Positions 43,913-54,662 of a stretch of 64,000 bases of DNA are shown in pieces. Numbering within the stretch: the first letter of the stretch is position 1; each line of letters begins with the position of its first letter. Position numbers and translations under genes: made by a program. Under the pieces are notes generated by a model, which saw nothing but the letters and a program-made list of their open reading frames with translations, searched no databases and was not told the DNA's origin. This DNA is from JBALVT01 sp045110675 (GTDB lineage Bacteria > Pseudomonadota > Gammaproteobacteria > Pseudomonadales > Halieaceae), in NCBI GenBank assembly GCA_045110675.1, contig JBGCGJ010000047.1:1-64000 (forward strand), given 5' to 3'.

Positions 43913-46522
43913 GTGGTTAAGTGTATTTTGATTAAGCGCACTCTTAAATGGTTTGCTGTTGTTCCCCTTATGTTGGGGCAGTTGGCTTGGGGCCAGAGCT
44001 TCGTAATCTCAGACATTCGTGTGGAGGGTTTGCAGCGAATTTCTGCCGGCAGTGTGTTTGCCAGCATGCCCCTGGCCGTAGGTGACACCGTCGATGAGGA
44101 GCAAACCCGAGCTGCAGCGCGCAGTCTATTCGCTACGGGTAACTTCGACGATATTCGCATAGGACGCGATGGCAGTGTTTTGGTCATTATTGTCGCTGAG
44201 CGCCCCAGCATCAGCGATATTACCATTGAGGGAAACAAAGCCATCGAGACTGAAGCGTTGCTTGATGGTCTCAAAGGCTCTGGTCTGGCTGTGGGCAAGG
44301 TGTTCCAGCGATCAACCCTGGAAGGGATGCAACTGGAACTGCAGCGCCAATACGTGCAGCAGGGTCGCTACGACGCCAGCATCGAAACAGAGGTTTTACC
44401 CGAACCGCGCAATCGCGTGTCTATTAGCATCGACGTAGATGAAGGTACGGTCGCTGCCATCAAGCATATTAATGTGGTGGGGAACGAGGTTTTCAGCGAC
44501 GAAGAGCTTACCGACCTGTTTGAACTCAAGACTACCGGGTGGCTCTCTTTTTTCAAAAATGACGATAAGTACTCTCGCGAAAAGTTGACTGGCGATCTCG
44601 AGGGGATTACCTCTTACTACCAGGATCGTGGGTATCTGCAGTTCAGAATAGACTCAACCCAAGTCTCGGTTTCGCCGGATAAAGAGCAGGTTTTTATTAC
44701 GGCTAATGTCACCGAGGGGGAAAAGTTCTCCGTGAGCTCGGTCGATATGTCAGGTGACTTGGTGCTTCCAGAATCGGATCTGCGACGATTTCTGTTGGTC
44801 TCCGAAGGCCAGACCTTCTCGCAGCAACTAGTCACTTCATCGGAAGAGTATTTGACCAGGCGATTGGGTAATGAGGGTTATAACTTTGCCAAAGTGACTG
44901 GTATTCCCGAAGTCGATGAGGAAAACAACACGGTGTCGATGAAGTTTTTTGTCGACCCCGGAAAGCGTACCTACGTTCGACGCATCGGTTTCTCCGGTAA
45001 TTTGAAAACAGCGGACGATGTACTGCGCCGAGAAATGCGACAGATGGAAAGCGCGCCTGCGTCGGCATCGGCGATTGAGCAATCCAGAGTGCGACTTGAA
45101 CGGTTGGGCTTTTTTAGCAAGGCAACCGTGGAAACACCTGAAGTCCCTGGCCACGATGATCTGATCGACGTCGAATTCGAAGTGGAAGAACAGTCTTCTG
45201 GTAGCATCGGTGCGAGCTTTGGTTACGCTCAAGATGCGGGCCTGATTCTTGGCGTCAACTTACAACAGGATAACTTTCTGGGTACCGGTAAACGCGTGGG
45301 TATCTCGCTGAATTCGTCGCGATATCAGGATTTGTATAATTTTAGTTATACCAATCCGTATTTCACCGAGGATGGCGTCAGTAGGGGGTTCAATATTTTC
45401 TACCGCTCCACTGACTTATCGGAGGTGAATGTCGCCAGCTATACCACCGACACGTTGGGCGGCGCCATTAATTTCGGCTATCCCATTAAGGAAACTGAGC
45501 GTTTAGGCTTTAGCTTTGGAATTTCCAATACTGAGATTACAGCCGGTCGGTTTGCCGTTCAGGAAATAGTGACAAGCCCCAGGCTTCTACAGGGTGTGAA
45601 CAACTATTTTGAGAGTACTCTCCAAGAAGACGGAACCTACTCCGCGGTTGAAGAATTATTGCCTCTGAGTGGTTTGCCGCCCGAGTACCTGGTTGCAACC
45701 CAGGACACCGGATTCCTCGATGATAACGGAGACGAGTTCCTTAACTGGACGATAACGGGTAGTTGGACTCAATCGACGCTCAATAGAGGCAGGATGGCTA
45801 CCCGCGGTGCCTCACAGTCTGTTTCACTTGAAGTTTCTATGCCAGGATCTGACCTCGAGTTTTATAAACTGAACTATCGAGGTGAAGTGTTCTACCCCAT
45901 CACCAGAAACTGGATAGCTCATTTCCGCACTGAATTGGGCTATGGCGGTGGCTATGGAGATACGACCGAGTTGCCGTTTTATGAACACTTTTTTGCAGGG
46001 GGCTTCGGCTCAGTGCGCGGTTTTGAGAGTAATACTCTGGGGCCGCGTAGTACTCCTGCAGAATTGTACGATATAGAATCCCCAATCACTGAAATCGATG
46101 AAGATGGGAATGCACTCGATTCAGGTGGGCCCAATAACGATTTATTTGGTTATCGATATAATCCCGACACCGGGTTTTTGGATTCCACCACTGTCAATAG
46201 ACGCAGACCCGACCCATTTGGTGGCAACGTGTTGATTGAGGGCAGTGCCGAATTACTGTTCCCACTGCCGTTTATCAAAGATCAAAGCCAGCTTCGCTCT
46301 GCTTTTTTCATCGATGTCGGTAATGTATTCAACACGGAATGCTCAGCTTCACAGATTAATTGTTTTGATGTAGACGCGGACGAATTTCGTTATTCTGTAG
46401 GGGTGGGAGTCACCTGGATTACCGGTTTTGGTCCGATGACCTTTAGTCTTGCGAAGCCCTTGAATGCGGGTCCGGATGACAGAGAAGAAGCGTTCCAATT
46501 TACCTTGGGTCGTGGATTTTAA
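43913..46522 (+). CDS. bamA: Outer membrane protein assembly factor BamA
   Basis: Omp85 protein at the centre of the BAM complex. It is 869 residues with a signal peptide ending LAWGQS, five POTRA domains (about 25-350), and a C-terminal barrel with the conserved GSVRGFES loop-6 motif, ending FQFTLGRGF. The start is uncertain: no ATG precedes residue 20. GTG at 43913 is used, and TTG at 43928 (giving the peptide IKRTLKW) is an alternative. Barrel loops are longer than in E. coli (810). Confidence 0.95.
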   Translation: MVKCILIKRTLKWFAVVPLMLGQLAWGQSFVISDIRVEGLQRISAGSVFASMPLAVGDTVDEEQTRAAARSLFATGNFDDIRIGRDGSVLVIIVAERPSISDITIEGNKAIETEALLDGLKGSGLAVGKVFQRSTLEGMQLELQRQYVQQGRYDASIETEVLPEPRNRVSISIDVDEGTVAAIKHINVVGNEVFSDEELTDLFELKTTGWLSFFKNDDKYSREKLTGDLEGITSYYQDRGYLQFRIDSTQVSVSPDKEQVFITANVTEGEKFSVSSVDMSGDLVLPESDLRRFLLVSEGQTFSQQLVTSSEEYLTRRLGNEGYNFAKVTGIPEVDEENNTVSMKFFVDPGKRTYVRRIGFSGNLKTADDVLRREMRQMESAPASASAIEQSRVRLERLGFFSKATVETPEVPGHDDLIDVEFEVEEQSSGSIGASFGYAQDAGLILGVNLQQDNFLGTGKRVGISLNSSRYQDLYNFSYTNPYFTEDGVSRGFNIFYRSTDLSEVNVASYTTDTLGGAINFGYPIKETERLGFSFGISNTEITAGRFAVQEIVTSPRLLQGVNNYFESTLQEDGTYSAVEELLPLSGLPPEYLVATQDTGFLDDNGDEFLNWTITGSWTQSTLNRGRMATRGASQSVSLEVSMPGSDLEFYKLNYRGEVFYPITRNWIAHFRTELGYGGGYGDTTELPFYEHFFAGGFGSVRGFESNTLGPRSTPAELYDIESPITEIDEDGNALDSGGPNNDLFGYRYNPDTGFLDSTTVNRRRPDPFGGNVLIEGSAELLFPLPFIKDQSQLRSAFFIDVGNVFNTECSASQINCFDVDADEFRYSVGVGVTWITGFGPMTFSLAKPLNAGPDDREEAFQFTLGRGF

Positions 46523-46554
46523 TTTACTATTTATTGTTATGTTTGGAGAAAAGT

Positions 46555-47073
46555 GTGTCTAGAATGTTAAGAGTAGCCCTAACTTGTTTGTTTTTGGCAG
46601 CCCCTGCGCTGGCTTTTGCCCAGGGAAAAATTGCGGTGGTCAATGTGCAAGAGGCCATTTTACAAACTGACCAGGCACAGAAGCGTTTGAGTGATGTGCG
46701 CTCAGAGGAAGACTATAAGTCTGATAAGGCTGAGTTTGACCGCTTAAAGGATGAATTTGACGCTTTGGTGGCGAAACTGAAGACCGATATGGCCGTAATG
46801 AGTCAGGAGCAACAGGTTGCCGCGAGACAGAAGCTCACCAGTAAGCAGGGCGATCTAGAGCATGTCACCGGCAAGCTTCAGCAGGCGGAGCAGTCCGCGG
46901 GCCAAGCCATCTTGCAGGAGATGTCGCCGAAAGTTCAGGAAGTACTGCGTGATCTTATCGCTACTGAGGGAATTGGTCTTCTACTGCAGCGCAATTCAGT
47001 TATCCACGCCGACGCTGGTTATAGCATCACGGCGAAGGTTACCGATAAGCTGAATCAGATACCCAGCAAGTAA
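46555..47073 (+). CDS. skp: Periplasmic chaperone Skp/OmpH
   Basis: Jellyfish-shaped chaperone that carries unfolded outer-membrane proteins to BamA. The 172 residues have a signal peptide ending ALAFAQ, GKIAVVNVQEAI, and long helical arms (about 50-125) rich in Lys/Glu/Gln. Start: GTG at 46555 has GGAG 6 bases upstream. The ATG at 46564 is also possible. It lies 32 bases after bamA, as usual. Confidence 0.92.
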   Translation: MSRMLRVALTCLFLAAPALAFAQGKIAVVNVQEAILQTDQAQKRLSDVRSEEDYKSDKAEFDRLKDEFDALVAKLKTDMAVMSQEQQVAARQKLTSKQGDLEHVTGKLQQAEQSAGQAILQEMSPKVQEVLRDLIATEGIGLLLQRNSVIHADAGYSITAKVTDKLNQIPSK

Positions 47074-47082
47074 GCACGAGCA

Positions 47083-48096
47083 ATGATTTCGCTCGGAGAA
47101 CTCGCCAAAACACTGGAACTGGAGTTCACGGGCGATTCGCAAGCGCAGATCACCGGTTTAGCACCGCTGGGCAGTGCTGGCATCGGGCAGTTGTCTTTTC
47201 TCGCCTCAAAAAAATATCTGTCTCAGTTAACTAGCACGCAAGCCCAAGCGGTTATTCTTACGGGCGAATTTTCTGAGCAATGCCCTGTGGATTGCCTGAT
47301 AGCGAATGATCCCTACGTCGCCTTTGCGCGGGCAACGCAGCTGTTTGATAACAGCCCAAAAGCGAGTGTTGGAATTCATCCCACTGCAGTTATCGCTGCG
47401 GATAGCGAAGTGCATGACACTGCATCTATTGGCCCTTACGTCATCGTGGAGGCCGGTGCCTTCATCGGCGCAGAGGCGTCGATTGGCGCAAGCACTTTTG
47501 TTGGGCAGGGTTCACGAATAGGTGCAGGGACCGTGATCCACCCTCATGTTTGCATTTATCACGACGTACATGTGGGTGAGCATTGCGTTGTTCATGCTCA
47601 GACAGAGCTGGGATCAGACGGCTTTGGTTTTGCACCCGGTTCTGAGGGCTGGGTGAAAATCTGCCAGTTGGGAGGAGTACGCATTGGTGATCGAGTTGAG
47701 ATCGGTGGTGGCTCGACCATTGATCGTGGCGCCTTGGAACACACCACCATAGACGATGGTGCGATACTCGATAACCAGGTTCATATAGCTCATAATTGCA
47801 GCATAGGCAAAAATACCGCGATAGCAGCTTGCTGTGCAGTCGCCGGAAGCACGAAGATAGGCGCGAACTGCACTTTCGGCGGGATGGTAGGCGTTGTTGG
47901 TCACATTGAAATCTGTGATGGCTCACATTTTACCGGCAAAACCATGGTCACCAAGTCAGTCACCCAGCCGGGTTCCTATTCATCGGGTACACCAATAGCG
48001 ACATCGAAAGAATGGAGGAGAAACGCTGTTCGATTTTCGCAGCTGGATGCTTTGCACCGCCGCGTGAGTAAGTTAGAAAAACCCTTAAAGCCATAA
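47083..48096 (+). CDS. lpxD: UDP-3-O-(3-hydroxyacyl)glucosamine N-acyltransferase
   Basis: Third step of lipid A synthesis. The 337 residues have an N-terminal uridine-binding domain (about 1-100) and a left-handed beta-helix with many hexapeptide repeats, including [15 protein letters not shown] and the catalytic-His region [17 protein letters not shown], plus a C-terminal helix. It is 9 bases after skp. Confidence 0.97.
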   Translation: MISLGELAKTLELEFTGDSQAQITGLAPLGSAGIGQLSFLASKKYLSQLTSTQAQAVILTGEFSEQCPVDCLIANDPYVAFARATQLFDNSPKASVGIHPTAVIAADSEVHDTASIGPYVIVEAGAFIGAEASIGASTFVGQGSRIGAGTVIHPHVCIYHDVHVGEHCVVHAQTELGSDGFGFAPGSEGWVKICQLGGVRIGDRVEIGGGSTIDRGALEHTTIDDGAILDNQVHIAHNCSIGKNTAIAACCAVAGSTKIGANCTFGGMVGVVGHIEICDGSHFTGKTMVTKSVTQPGSYSSGTPIATSKEWRRNAVRFSQLDALHRRVSKLEKPLKP

Positions 48097-48118
48097 TCTC
48101 TCCAGGAGCCTTCGCTCG

Positions 48119-48550
48119 ATGATGGACGTTGTAGAAATTCGCAAGTATTTACCCCACCGATATCCTTTTTTGTTAGTTGATCGGGTCGTCGAACTGATCC
48201 CCTCAGAATCTATTGTCGCCTACAAGAACCTGACGGTTAACGAACCTTTTTTCAATGGGCATTTCCCGGATCAACCGGTCTTCCCCGGTGTTTTGCTGAC
48301 GGAGGCTATGGCCCAGGCGGCAGGTATACTCGGATTTAAAAGTATGGGTAAGACCCCGGAAGATGGATCTATGTATTACTTTGTCGGCGCAGATAAGTTG
48401 AGGTTTAAGCGGCCCTGTGTGCCGGGAGACAAGGTCATGTTGCGCGCCAAAATTATCTCCGAGAAACGAGGAATCTGGAAATTTGATGTCAGTGCCGATG
48501 TGGACGGAGAATTATGTGCATCAGCAACTATCCTCTGCGCCGATAGATAG
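48119..48550 (+). CDS. fabZ: 3-hydroxyacyl-ACP dehydratase FabZ
   Basis: Hot-dog-fold dehydratase of fatty acid synthesis, 143 residues. [13 protein letters not shown] and the active site [21 protein letters not shown] (His and Glu) are diagnostic. Two ATGs stand in tandem (48119 and 48122). It lies between lpxD and lpxA, which compete for the same hydroxyacyl-ACP pool. Confidence 0.97.
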   Translation: MMDVVEIRKYLPHRYPFLLVDRVVELIPSESIVAYKNLTVNEPFFNGHFPDQPVFPGVLLTEAMAQAAGILGFKSMGKTPEDGSMYYFVGADKLRFKRPCVPGDKVMLRAKIISEKRGIWKFDVSADVDGELCASATILCADR

Positions 48551-48553
48551 GTC

Positions 48554-49324
48554 ATGATCGACGAACGCGCCATTATTGATCCAACGGCAAAACTTGCCGA
48601 TGATGTCACGGTTGGTCCCTGGTCAATCATCGGGCCCGAGGTAGAAATTGGTCCTGGTACCAAGGTTGAATCTCATGTTGTCATTCGAGGGCCTACGGTT
48701 ATTGGCGCCGGGAACCACATCTATCAGTTTTCAAGTATTGGCGAAGATACACCCGATTTAAAATATCACGATGAGCCCACCCGCTTGGTGATCGGTGACA
48801 ATAATACAATTCGCGAAAATGTCACCATACATCGAGGTACAGTTCAGGACAGGTCCGAAACCAGGATTGGCAATGACAATTTGTTGATGGCCTATGTCCA
48901 TATCGGCCATGACAGCGTTTTGGGCAACAATACTATTTTGGTCAACAACACAGCGCTTGCAGGTCACGTTCATATCGGCGATTGGGCGATACTCAGCGGC
49001 TATACCCTGGTACATCAGTTTTGCAAAATTGGCGCGCACAGTTTTAGCGGAATGGGAACTGCCATAGGCAAGGATGTCCCTGCCTACGTCACTGTCAGCG
49101 GTGCGCCTGCTGAAGTTCGAACGATCAACACCGAAGGACTGCGTCGCCGTGGTTTTTCAGCGGACGCAATCAGCCAGTTGCGTCGAGCGTTTAAAATACT
49201 GTATCGCCAGGGGCTGACGATTGATATTGCGTTAGAGCGTTTAGAAGTGCTTTTGCACGAAACCCCTGAAATTCAAGCCCTGATCGACAGCATTCGCGCT
49301 TCGGAGCGCGGTATCGTTCGATAA
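48554..49324 (+). CDS. lpxA: UDP-N-acetylglucosamine acyltransferase
   Basis: First step of lipid A synthesis. A 256-residue left-handed beta-helix with YQFSSIGEDTPDLKY, IRENVTIHRGT, the catalytic His in YVHIGHDSVLGNN, and a C-terminal helical domain (GLRRRGFSADAI). Length is close to E. coli (262). It starts 3 bases after fabZ. Confidence 0.97.
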   Translation: MIDERAIIDPTAKLADDVTVGPWSIIGPEVEIGPGTKVESHVVIRGPTVIGAGNHIYQFSSIGEDTPDLKYHDEPTRLVIGDNNTIRENVTIHRGTVQDRSETRIGNDNLLMAYVHIGHDSVLGNNTILVNNTALAGHVHIGDWAILSGYTLVHQFCKIGAHSFSGMGTAIGKDVPAYVTVSGAPAEVRTINTEGLRRRGFSADAISQLRRAFKILYRQGLTIDIALERLEVLLHETPEIQALIDSIRASERGIVR

Positions 49325-50479
49325 ATGTCCTCCAGCACCTTGCGGGTTGGAATACTGGCCGGAGAAACCTCGGGGGATATCTTGGGTGCTCATCTACTCG
49401 ATGCGCTGCACGATCGCTATGACGAGATTGTCGTCGAGGGGATTGGCGGCCCCTTAATGGCTGAGCAGGGCCTTAAGAGTATGTTTCCCATGGACCGACT
49501 CTCGGTCATGGGGTTTGTAGAACCCTTTAAACGCTTACCCGAACTATTGCGAATTCGCCGAACGGTTGTTCGGCACTTCATCGACAATCCCCCGGACGTC
49601 TTCATCGGAATAGATTCTCCGGATTTTAATCTTCGACTCGAGTACAAGCTTCGCCGTGCCGGTATCACCACCGCGCATCTTGTCAGCCCCTCTGTGTGGG
49701 CTTGGCGCGGCGGTAGAATTCATAAAATCAAGCGCAGCATCGACTTGATGCTCACCCTGTTTCCCTTTGAAACGCAGGTCTACCGAAATCATCAGGTGCC
49801 GGTGGAGTTTGTCGGGCACCCATTGGCCGACGAAATCCCGCTGCAAGTCGATGCGAGTGAAGCGAGAAAAAAATTGAACTGCAGTTCCGCCGGGAAAGTC
49901 CTCGCGATCATGCCGGGCAGTCGTGCGGGGGAGGTCGGAATGCTGACTCCTGTGTTTTTGGAGGTTGCCCATCAGCTGACGTTGGAAGTGCCGGGTATTT
50001 CCTTTTTGCTACCGGCCGCCAATGATGCGCGATACCTTGAACTTGAAGAGCAGCTGCGCGCTTACCCCGATCTTCCGGTTACCTTGCTTAGGGGGCAGTC
50101 TAGGGATGCAATGGCTGCTGCTGATGCGGTCTTACTGGCATCCGGTACTGCGACCCTCGAGGCGATGCTTCTTAAGCGGCCGATGGTTATCGCGTATAAA
50201 ATGTCGGCTCTCTTCTGGGCCATTATCTCTCGGATTGCGACCACCAAATACGCTGGACTGCCCAATGTACTCGCCGATAAGGCATTGGTACCCGAATTGT
50301 TACAGGAAAAGGCACGAGCAGACCTGATCGTCGCAGCCCTGCGACCGTTGATCACAAGTGGCGCTGATCGGGAGTCCACTATCGCTGAATTTGATGCGAT
50401 TCATCGACAGTTGCGGCTTGGCTATAGCGACCGCGCTGCGCAGGCGATCGTCGATAAAGTGAGTGACGCAAGGCGGTGA
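49325..50479 (+). CDS. lpxB: Lipid A disaccharide synthase
   Basis: Inverting GT19 glycosyltransferase that joins two lipid A halves. The 384 residues contain [49 protein letters not shown] and LPGSR-like [10 protein letters not shown]. It starts immediately after lpxA. Its stop overlaps the GTG of rnhB. Confidence 0.97.
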   Translation: MSSSTLRVGILAGETSGDILGAHLLDALHDRYDEIVVEGIGGPLMAEQGLKSMFPMDRLSVMGFVEPFKRLPELLRIRRTVVRHFIDNPPDVFIGIDSPDFNLRLEYKLRRAGITTAHLVSPSVWAWRGGRIHKIKRSIDLMLTLFPFETQVYRNHQVPVEFVGHPLADEIPLQVDASEARKKLNCSSAGKVLAIMPGSRAGEVGMLTPVFLEVAHQLTLEVPGISFLLPAANDARYLELEEQLRAYPDLPVTLLRGQSRDAMAAADAVLLASGTATLEAMLLKRPMVIAYKMSALFWAIISRIATTKYAGLPNVLADKALVPELLQEKARADLIVAALRPLITSGADRESTIAEFDAIHRQLRLGYSDRAAQAIVDKVSDARR

Positions 50480-51096
50480 AGCACGATCGATCCGAAACCT
50501 TCACCATGGCCTATTCGGGATGGGATTTTGCCGGGGTCGATGAAGTCGGCCGGGGTCCATTGGCTGGCGACGTAGTGGCCGCCGCCGTTATTCTAGATCC
50601 CAAAAACCCTATTTCAGGGCTGCGTGATTCGAAGAAACTCAGTGCGAACAGACGCGCTGAACTGGAAGTCCTGATTAAAGAACGCGCACTTGCCTGGGCA
50701 GTTGCCAGGGCATCCGTCGTAGAGATCGATGACATCAACATTCTTCAGGCCAGCCTGCTGGCAATGCATCGTGCCGTTCAGTCTCTGGATCCTCAACCTG
50801 GGTATGTGCTGGTTGATGGCAATCGATTGCCCTCCTGGAACTATGCGTCGGAGCCTGTGGTAAAAGGAGATGACCGGGTACCCGCCATCGCCGCAGCGTC
50901 TATTCTTGCGAAAGTGCAAAGAGATAGCGAGTTGATCGCCCTGGATGAGCAATATCCCGGTTATGGATTTGCCGCACACAAAGGCTATCCAACCCCGGCC
51001 CATCTTCAGGCTTTGCGTGAACTAGGGGTAACTCCGGTGCACCGAAAAAGCTTCGCTCCGGTAAAAATTCTGTTAGCGGAGGCGTCGGCAGAGTAA
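50476..51096 (+). CDS. rnhB: Ribonuclease HII
   Basis: Removes ribonucleotides and RNA primers from DNA. The 206 residues have the active-site Asp-Glu in [46 protein letters not shown] (Asp) and [10 protein letters not shown]. The start is taken as GTG at 50476 (GTGA overlap with lpxB). The ATG at 50506 would give 196 residues and is also plausible. Confidence 0.95.
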   Translation: MKHDRSETFTMAYSGWDFAGVDEVGRGPLAGDVVAAAVILDPKNPISGLRDSKKLSANRRAELEVLIKERALAWAVARASVVEIDDINILQASLLAMHRAVQSLDPQPGYVLVDGNRLPSWNYASEPVVKGDDRVPAIAAASILAKVQRDSELIALDEQYPGYGFAAHKGYPTPAHLQALRELGVTPVHRKSFAPVKILLAEASAE

Positions 51097-51128
51097 ACTT
51101 AAGCCGCGCTTTTTATTAGTCTTATAGC

Positions 51129-54100
51129 ATGACAGATTTCGTACATCTCCGACTTCATAGTGAATACTCTCTTGTCGATGGTTTGGTGAGAATCAAGCCG
51201 CTTGTTAAGCGCTTGGTCGACCTGAATATGCCGGCGGTCGCACTCACAGATCACAGTAATTTCTTTGGCTTGGTGAAGCTCTACAAGGCCGCTACCAGCA
51301 GTGGCGTGAAACCCATTTTCGGTGTGGACCTAAAAATTGTCGATTCCGATGATGCCGAGGATTCCTACCCGATCTCGTTGCTGGCTATGAACGAGGAAGG
51401 CTACCGAAATCTCACTGTGTTGATATCGCGGTCCTATACCGAGGGCCAATACCTGGGCGAACCGTTTGTTCGTAAAGCCTGGTTGGAAGAGCACTCCGCG
51501 GGCGTCATTGCCATGTCTGCAGGAGCTGCTGGCGATGTCGGGCAAGCATTGGTTGGAGGAAAACAGGACCTAGCGGAAGACAGAGCAAGATATTGGATGG
51601 GCCTGTATCCCAATCGTTTTTATCTTGAGTTACATCGCACCGGCCGAGATGGCGACGAGACCCATTTGCACGCTGCGGTCGCGCTTGCCGAGAAGCTTGC
51701 CTGCCCAGTCGTTGCCACCAACGATGTGCGATTTCTCGATAGCGCCGAGTTTGAAGCCCATGAAGCACGGGTGTGCATTGGCGAGGGTAGGGCGCTGGAT
51801 GATCCGCGCCGAGCGAGACTGTTTACAGATCAGCAATACCTGAGATCCGCCGAAGAGATGACGAAATTGTTCGCAGACGTTCCAGAGGCGTTGGCGAACA
51901 CGGTGGAAATAGCCCGGCGCTGCAATCTGATAATGGAGTTGGGTAAGCCCTATCTTCCCGATTATCCCGTGCCTCCTGATCTCACCATGGATGCCTTTTT
52001 TCGCCAGCTTTCCCACGAGGGTTTGGAAGCTCGACTTAAGGACTTGCTGGACGAATCTGCAGAAAATTATCAGCAGCAAAAGCAGGTTTACCTCGATCGC
52101 CTGGAGTTTGAACTCGAGGTTATTATTCAGATGGGTTTCCCTGGCTATTTCCTGATCGTAATGGATTTTATTCGCTGGGCGAAAGAACAGGATATTCCGG
52201 TTGGACCTGGTCGAGGCTCCGGTGCTGGGTCACTGGTAGCCTACGTTCTGGAGATAACGGATCTGGATCCCCTGGAATACGATTTGCTGTTCGAGCGCTT
52301 CCTCAATCCCGAACGAGTCTCCATGCCCGATTTTGACGTCGATTTCTGTATGGAGCGTCGAGATGAAGTGATCGGCTATGTCGCCGACACCTACGGGCGC
52401 GAAGCGGTGTCACAAATTATTACCTTTGGGACCATGGCAGCCAAAGCGGTTGTTCGAGATGTCGCCCGAGTGCAAGGCAAGGCCTACGGGTTGGCAGATA
52501 AACTGTCAAAAATGATTCCATTCGAAGTGGGAATGACGCTGTCTAAGGCACTGGAGCAGGAAGAGCCATTACGAGAGTTTCTCGCCGATGACAACCAGGC
52601 CCAGGAAATCTGGGACATGGCCGAGCAGTTAGAGGGAATTACCCGAAACGTAGGCAAACACGCCGGTGGAGTGGTTATCGCACCCTCCCAGCTGACGGAT
52701 TTTTCTCCACTGTATTGCGATGAAGCCGGCGGCGGTTTGGTTACCCAGTACGACAAGGGCGATGTGGAAGATGCTGGCCTGGTCAAGTTCGATTTTCTGG
52801 GTTTGCGCACATTAACGATCATCGACTGGGCTGTAAAAATTATCGATGTTCAGCGCGCCAAGTTAGGTGAGTTGCCCCTGGATATAATGCAGATTCCGCT
52901 GCAGGATGCCGCCAGTTTCAAGCTGCTGCAATCGGCAGAAACCACCGCGGTGTTTCAGCTTGAATCCCGGGGTATGAAAGACCTGATAAAACGGCTTCAA
53001 CCGGATTGCTTCGAAGACATTATTGCCCTTGTGGCACTTTTTCGCCCGGGGCCATTGCAATCGGGGATGGTTGATAACTTCATCAATCGAAAGCATGGGC
53101 GGGAAGCGATTTCCTATCCGGATGCACAGTATCAGCACGAGTGGTTGCAGCCGATTCTTGAGCCTACCTACGGCATTATTTTGTATCAGGAACAGGTGAT
53201 GCAAATTGCCCAGGAACTGGCTGGATACACCCTCGGCGGCGCCGATATGTTGCGTCGTGCCATGGGTAAGAAAAAGCCTGAGGAAATGGCCAAACAGCGC
53301 GAGATTTTTCAGGACGGCGCAATCGCCAAAGGTGTTGATGGCGAACTGTCCATGAAGATTTTCGACCTGGTGGAGAAATTTGCCGGTTATGGATTTAACA
53401 AATCCCACTCGGCAGCCTACGCGCTGGTTTCCTATCAGACAGCCTGGTTGAAAACGCATTACCCAGCTCCCTTCATGGCAGCGGTAATGAGTTCTGAATT
53501 GCAAAATACCGATAAGATTGTGATCTTTGTAGAAGAGTGCCGGTCGATGGGGCTGGGCCTGAAACTGCCTGATGTGAACGAGGGGCAATACATGTTCACC
53601 GTGAACGACGACAACGAAATTGTCTATGGCCTCGGTGCTATCAAGGGACTCGGTGAAGGGCCTGTCGAGAATATATTGGGCGCTCGAGAAAGTGGTGGGG
53701 AATTTACAGACCTGTTTGATTTCTGCGCGAGAACTGAACCCCGCAAAGTCAATCGCAGAGCCATCGATGCACTGATTCGTTCAGGGGCCTTCGACTCACT
53801 CAATGTACCGCGCTGGGTGTTGATGGCGAGTGTCGACGATGCTCTGAAGGCGGCAGAACAAAGTGCCAGTAATCGTGACAGCGGCATTGAAGATTTGTTT
53901 GGTGAAGTGGTTCCCAGCAGTGGCACTAATGGTGGGGGTGATATCTACAGTGATTTTAGGGCGGCCCGCGAGTGGTCTGGCAGAGAACGTTTGTCCGGGG
54001 AGAAGGAAACTCTGGGTTTGTATGTGACTGGTCACCCGATCGATGAGTATGAACAGGAAATAAGGAAATTTGCTCCCACCCGAATCGCGGATTTGCGTGC

Positions 54101-54620
54101 CAATAAACAGGGCAATCAGATCCTCGCCGGATTGATCGTAGACATTCGCACCATGAAGACGAAGCGCGGCGATACCATGGCCATTTTGCGCCTGGATGAC
54201 CGCAGCGCCAGAATTGAAGTGACGGTTTACGCTGAAGCTTATAACGCTGCCAGAGAGCTACTGTCCAAGGACAGCATCGTGATCGTAGAGGGCGCGGTTG
54301 CACACGACGATTACTCGGGTGGATTGGCTATGCGAGTCAAAGAAGTTCGCTCCTTGCTGCAAGCCAGGCAGAACTATGCATCCGAGCTATGCATCGAGCT
54401 TCGCTATGACATGGTAGACCAACCGTTCACTGACGAATTAGAGCGGATGTTAACGGGCGCCAGTGGAGGAACCTGCCCGGTTGCGCTTGTCTACGGGGGT
54501 GCCAGTAGCCGGGCGAGGGTTCGCTTGGGTGAGCGATGGAGAGTCTCCCCCAGTGATGAACTGATCGAAGGCTTACGTGAGCGCGTCGGCGGTGGCAGTG
54601 TCTCTTTGCTATACCGGTAA
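51129..54620 (+). CDS. dnaE: DNA polymerase III alpha subunit
   Basis: Replicative polymerase, 1163 residues (E. coli 1160). There is an N-terminal PHP domain (LRLHSEYSLVDG), catalytic palm aspartates in PDFDVDFCMERRDEVI (two of the three Asp), GPGRGSGAGSLVAYVL, NKSHSAAYALVSYQTAWLK, a helix-hairpin-helix region and an OB fold (about 985-1060) before the tau-binding tail. Unlike in E. coli and Pseudomonas, accA does not follow. Confidence 0.98.
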   Translation: MTDFVHLRLHSEYSLVDGLVRIKPLVKRLVDLNMPAVALTDHSNFFGLVKLYKAATSSGVKPIFGVDLKIVDSDDAEDSYPISLLAMNEEGYRNLTVLISRSYTEGQYLGEPFVRKAWLEEHSAGVIAMSAGAAGDVGQALVGGKQDLAEDRARYWMGLYPNRFYLELHRTGRDGDETHLHAAVALAEKLACPVVATNDVRFLDSAEFEAHEARVCIGEGRALDDPRRARLFTDQQYLRSAEEMTKLFADVPEALANTVEIARRCNLIMELGKPYLPDYPVPPDLTMDAFFRQLSHEGLEARLKDLLDESAENYQQQKQVYLDRLEFELEVIIQMGFPGYFLIVMDFIRWAKEQDIPVGPGRGSGAGSLVAYVLEITDLDPLEYDLLFERFLNPERVSMPDFDVDFCMERRDEVIGYVADTYGREAVSQIITFGTMAAKAVVRDVARVQGKAYGLADKLSKMIPFEVGMTLSKALEQEEPLREFLADDNQAQEIWDMAEQLEGITRNVGKHAGGVVIAPSQLTDFSPLYCDEAGGGLVTQYDKGDVEDAGLVKFDFLGLRTLTIIDWAVKIIDVQRAKLGELPLDIMQIPLQDAASFKLLQSAETTAVFQLESRGMKDLIKRLQPDCFEDIIALVALFRPGPLQSGMVDNFINRKHGREAISYPDAQYQHEWLQPILEPTYGIILYQEQVMQIAQELAGYTLGGADMLRRAMGKKKPEEMAKQREIFQDGAIAKGVDGELSMKIFDLVEKFAGYGFNKSHSAAYALVSYQTAWLKTHYPAPFMAAVMSSELQNTDKIVIFVEECRSMGLGLKLPDVNEGQYMFTVNDDNEIVYGLGAIKGLGEGPVENILGARESGGEFTDLFDFCARTEPRKVNRRAIDALIRSGAFDSLNVPRWVLMASVDDALKAAEQSASNRDSGIEDLFGEVVPSSGTNGGGDIYSDFRAAREWSGRERLSGEKETLGLYVTGHPIDEYEQEIRKFAPTRIADLRANKQGNQILAGLIVDIRTMKTKRGDTMAILRLDDRSARIEVTVYAEAYNAARELLSKDSIVIVEGAVAHDDYSGGLAMRVKEVRSLLQARQNYASELCIELRYDMVDQPFTDELERMLTGASGGTCPVALVYGGASSRARVRLGERWRVSPSDELIEGLRERVGGGSVSLLYR

Positions 54621-54662
54621 GCGAATCGATGTAAGAATCAATGAGTGAAAAGGAATAAGCCA

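Noticed and set aside
52863..53588. 241-residue minus-strand open frame
   Set aside because: Lies inside dnaE on the opposite strand. Shadow frame.
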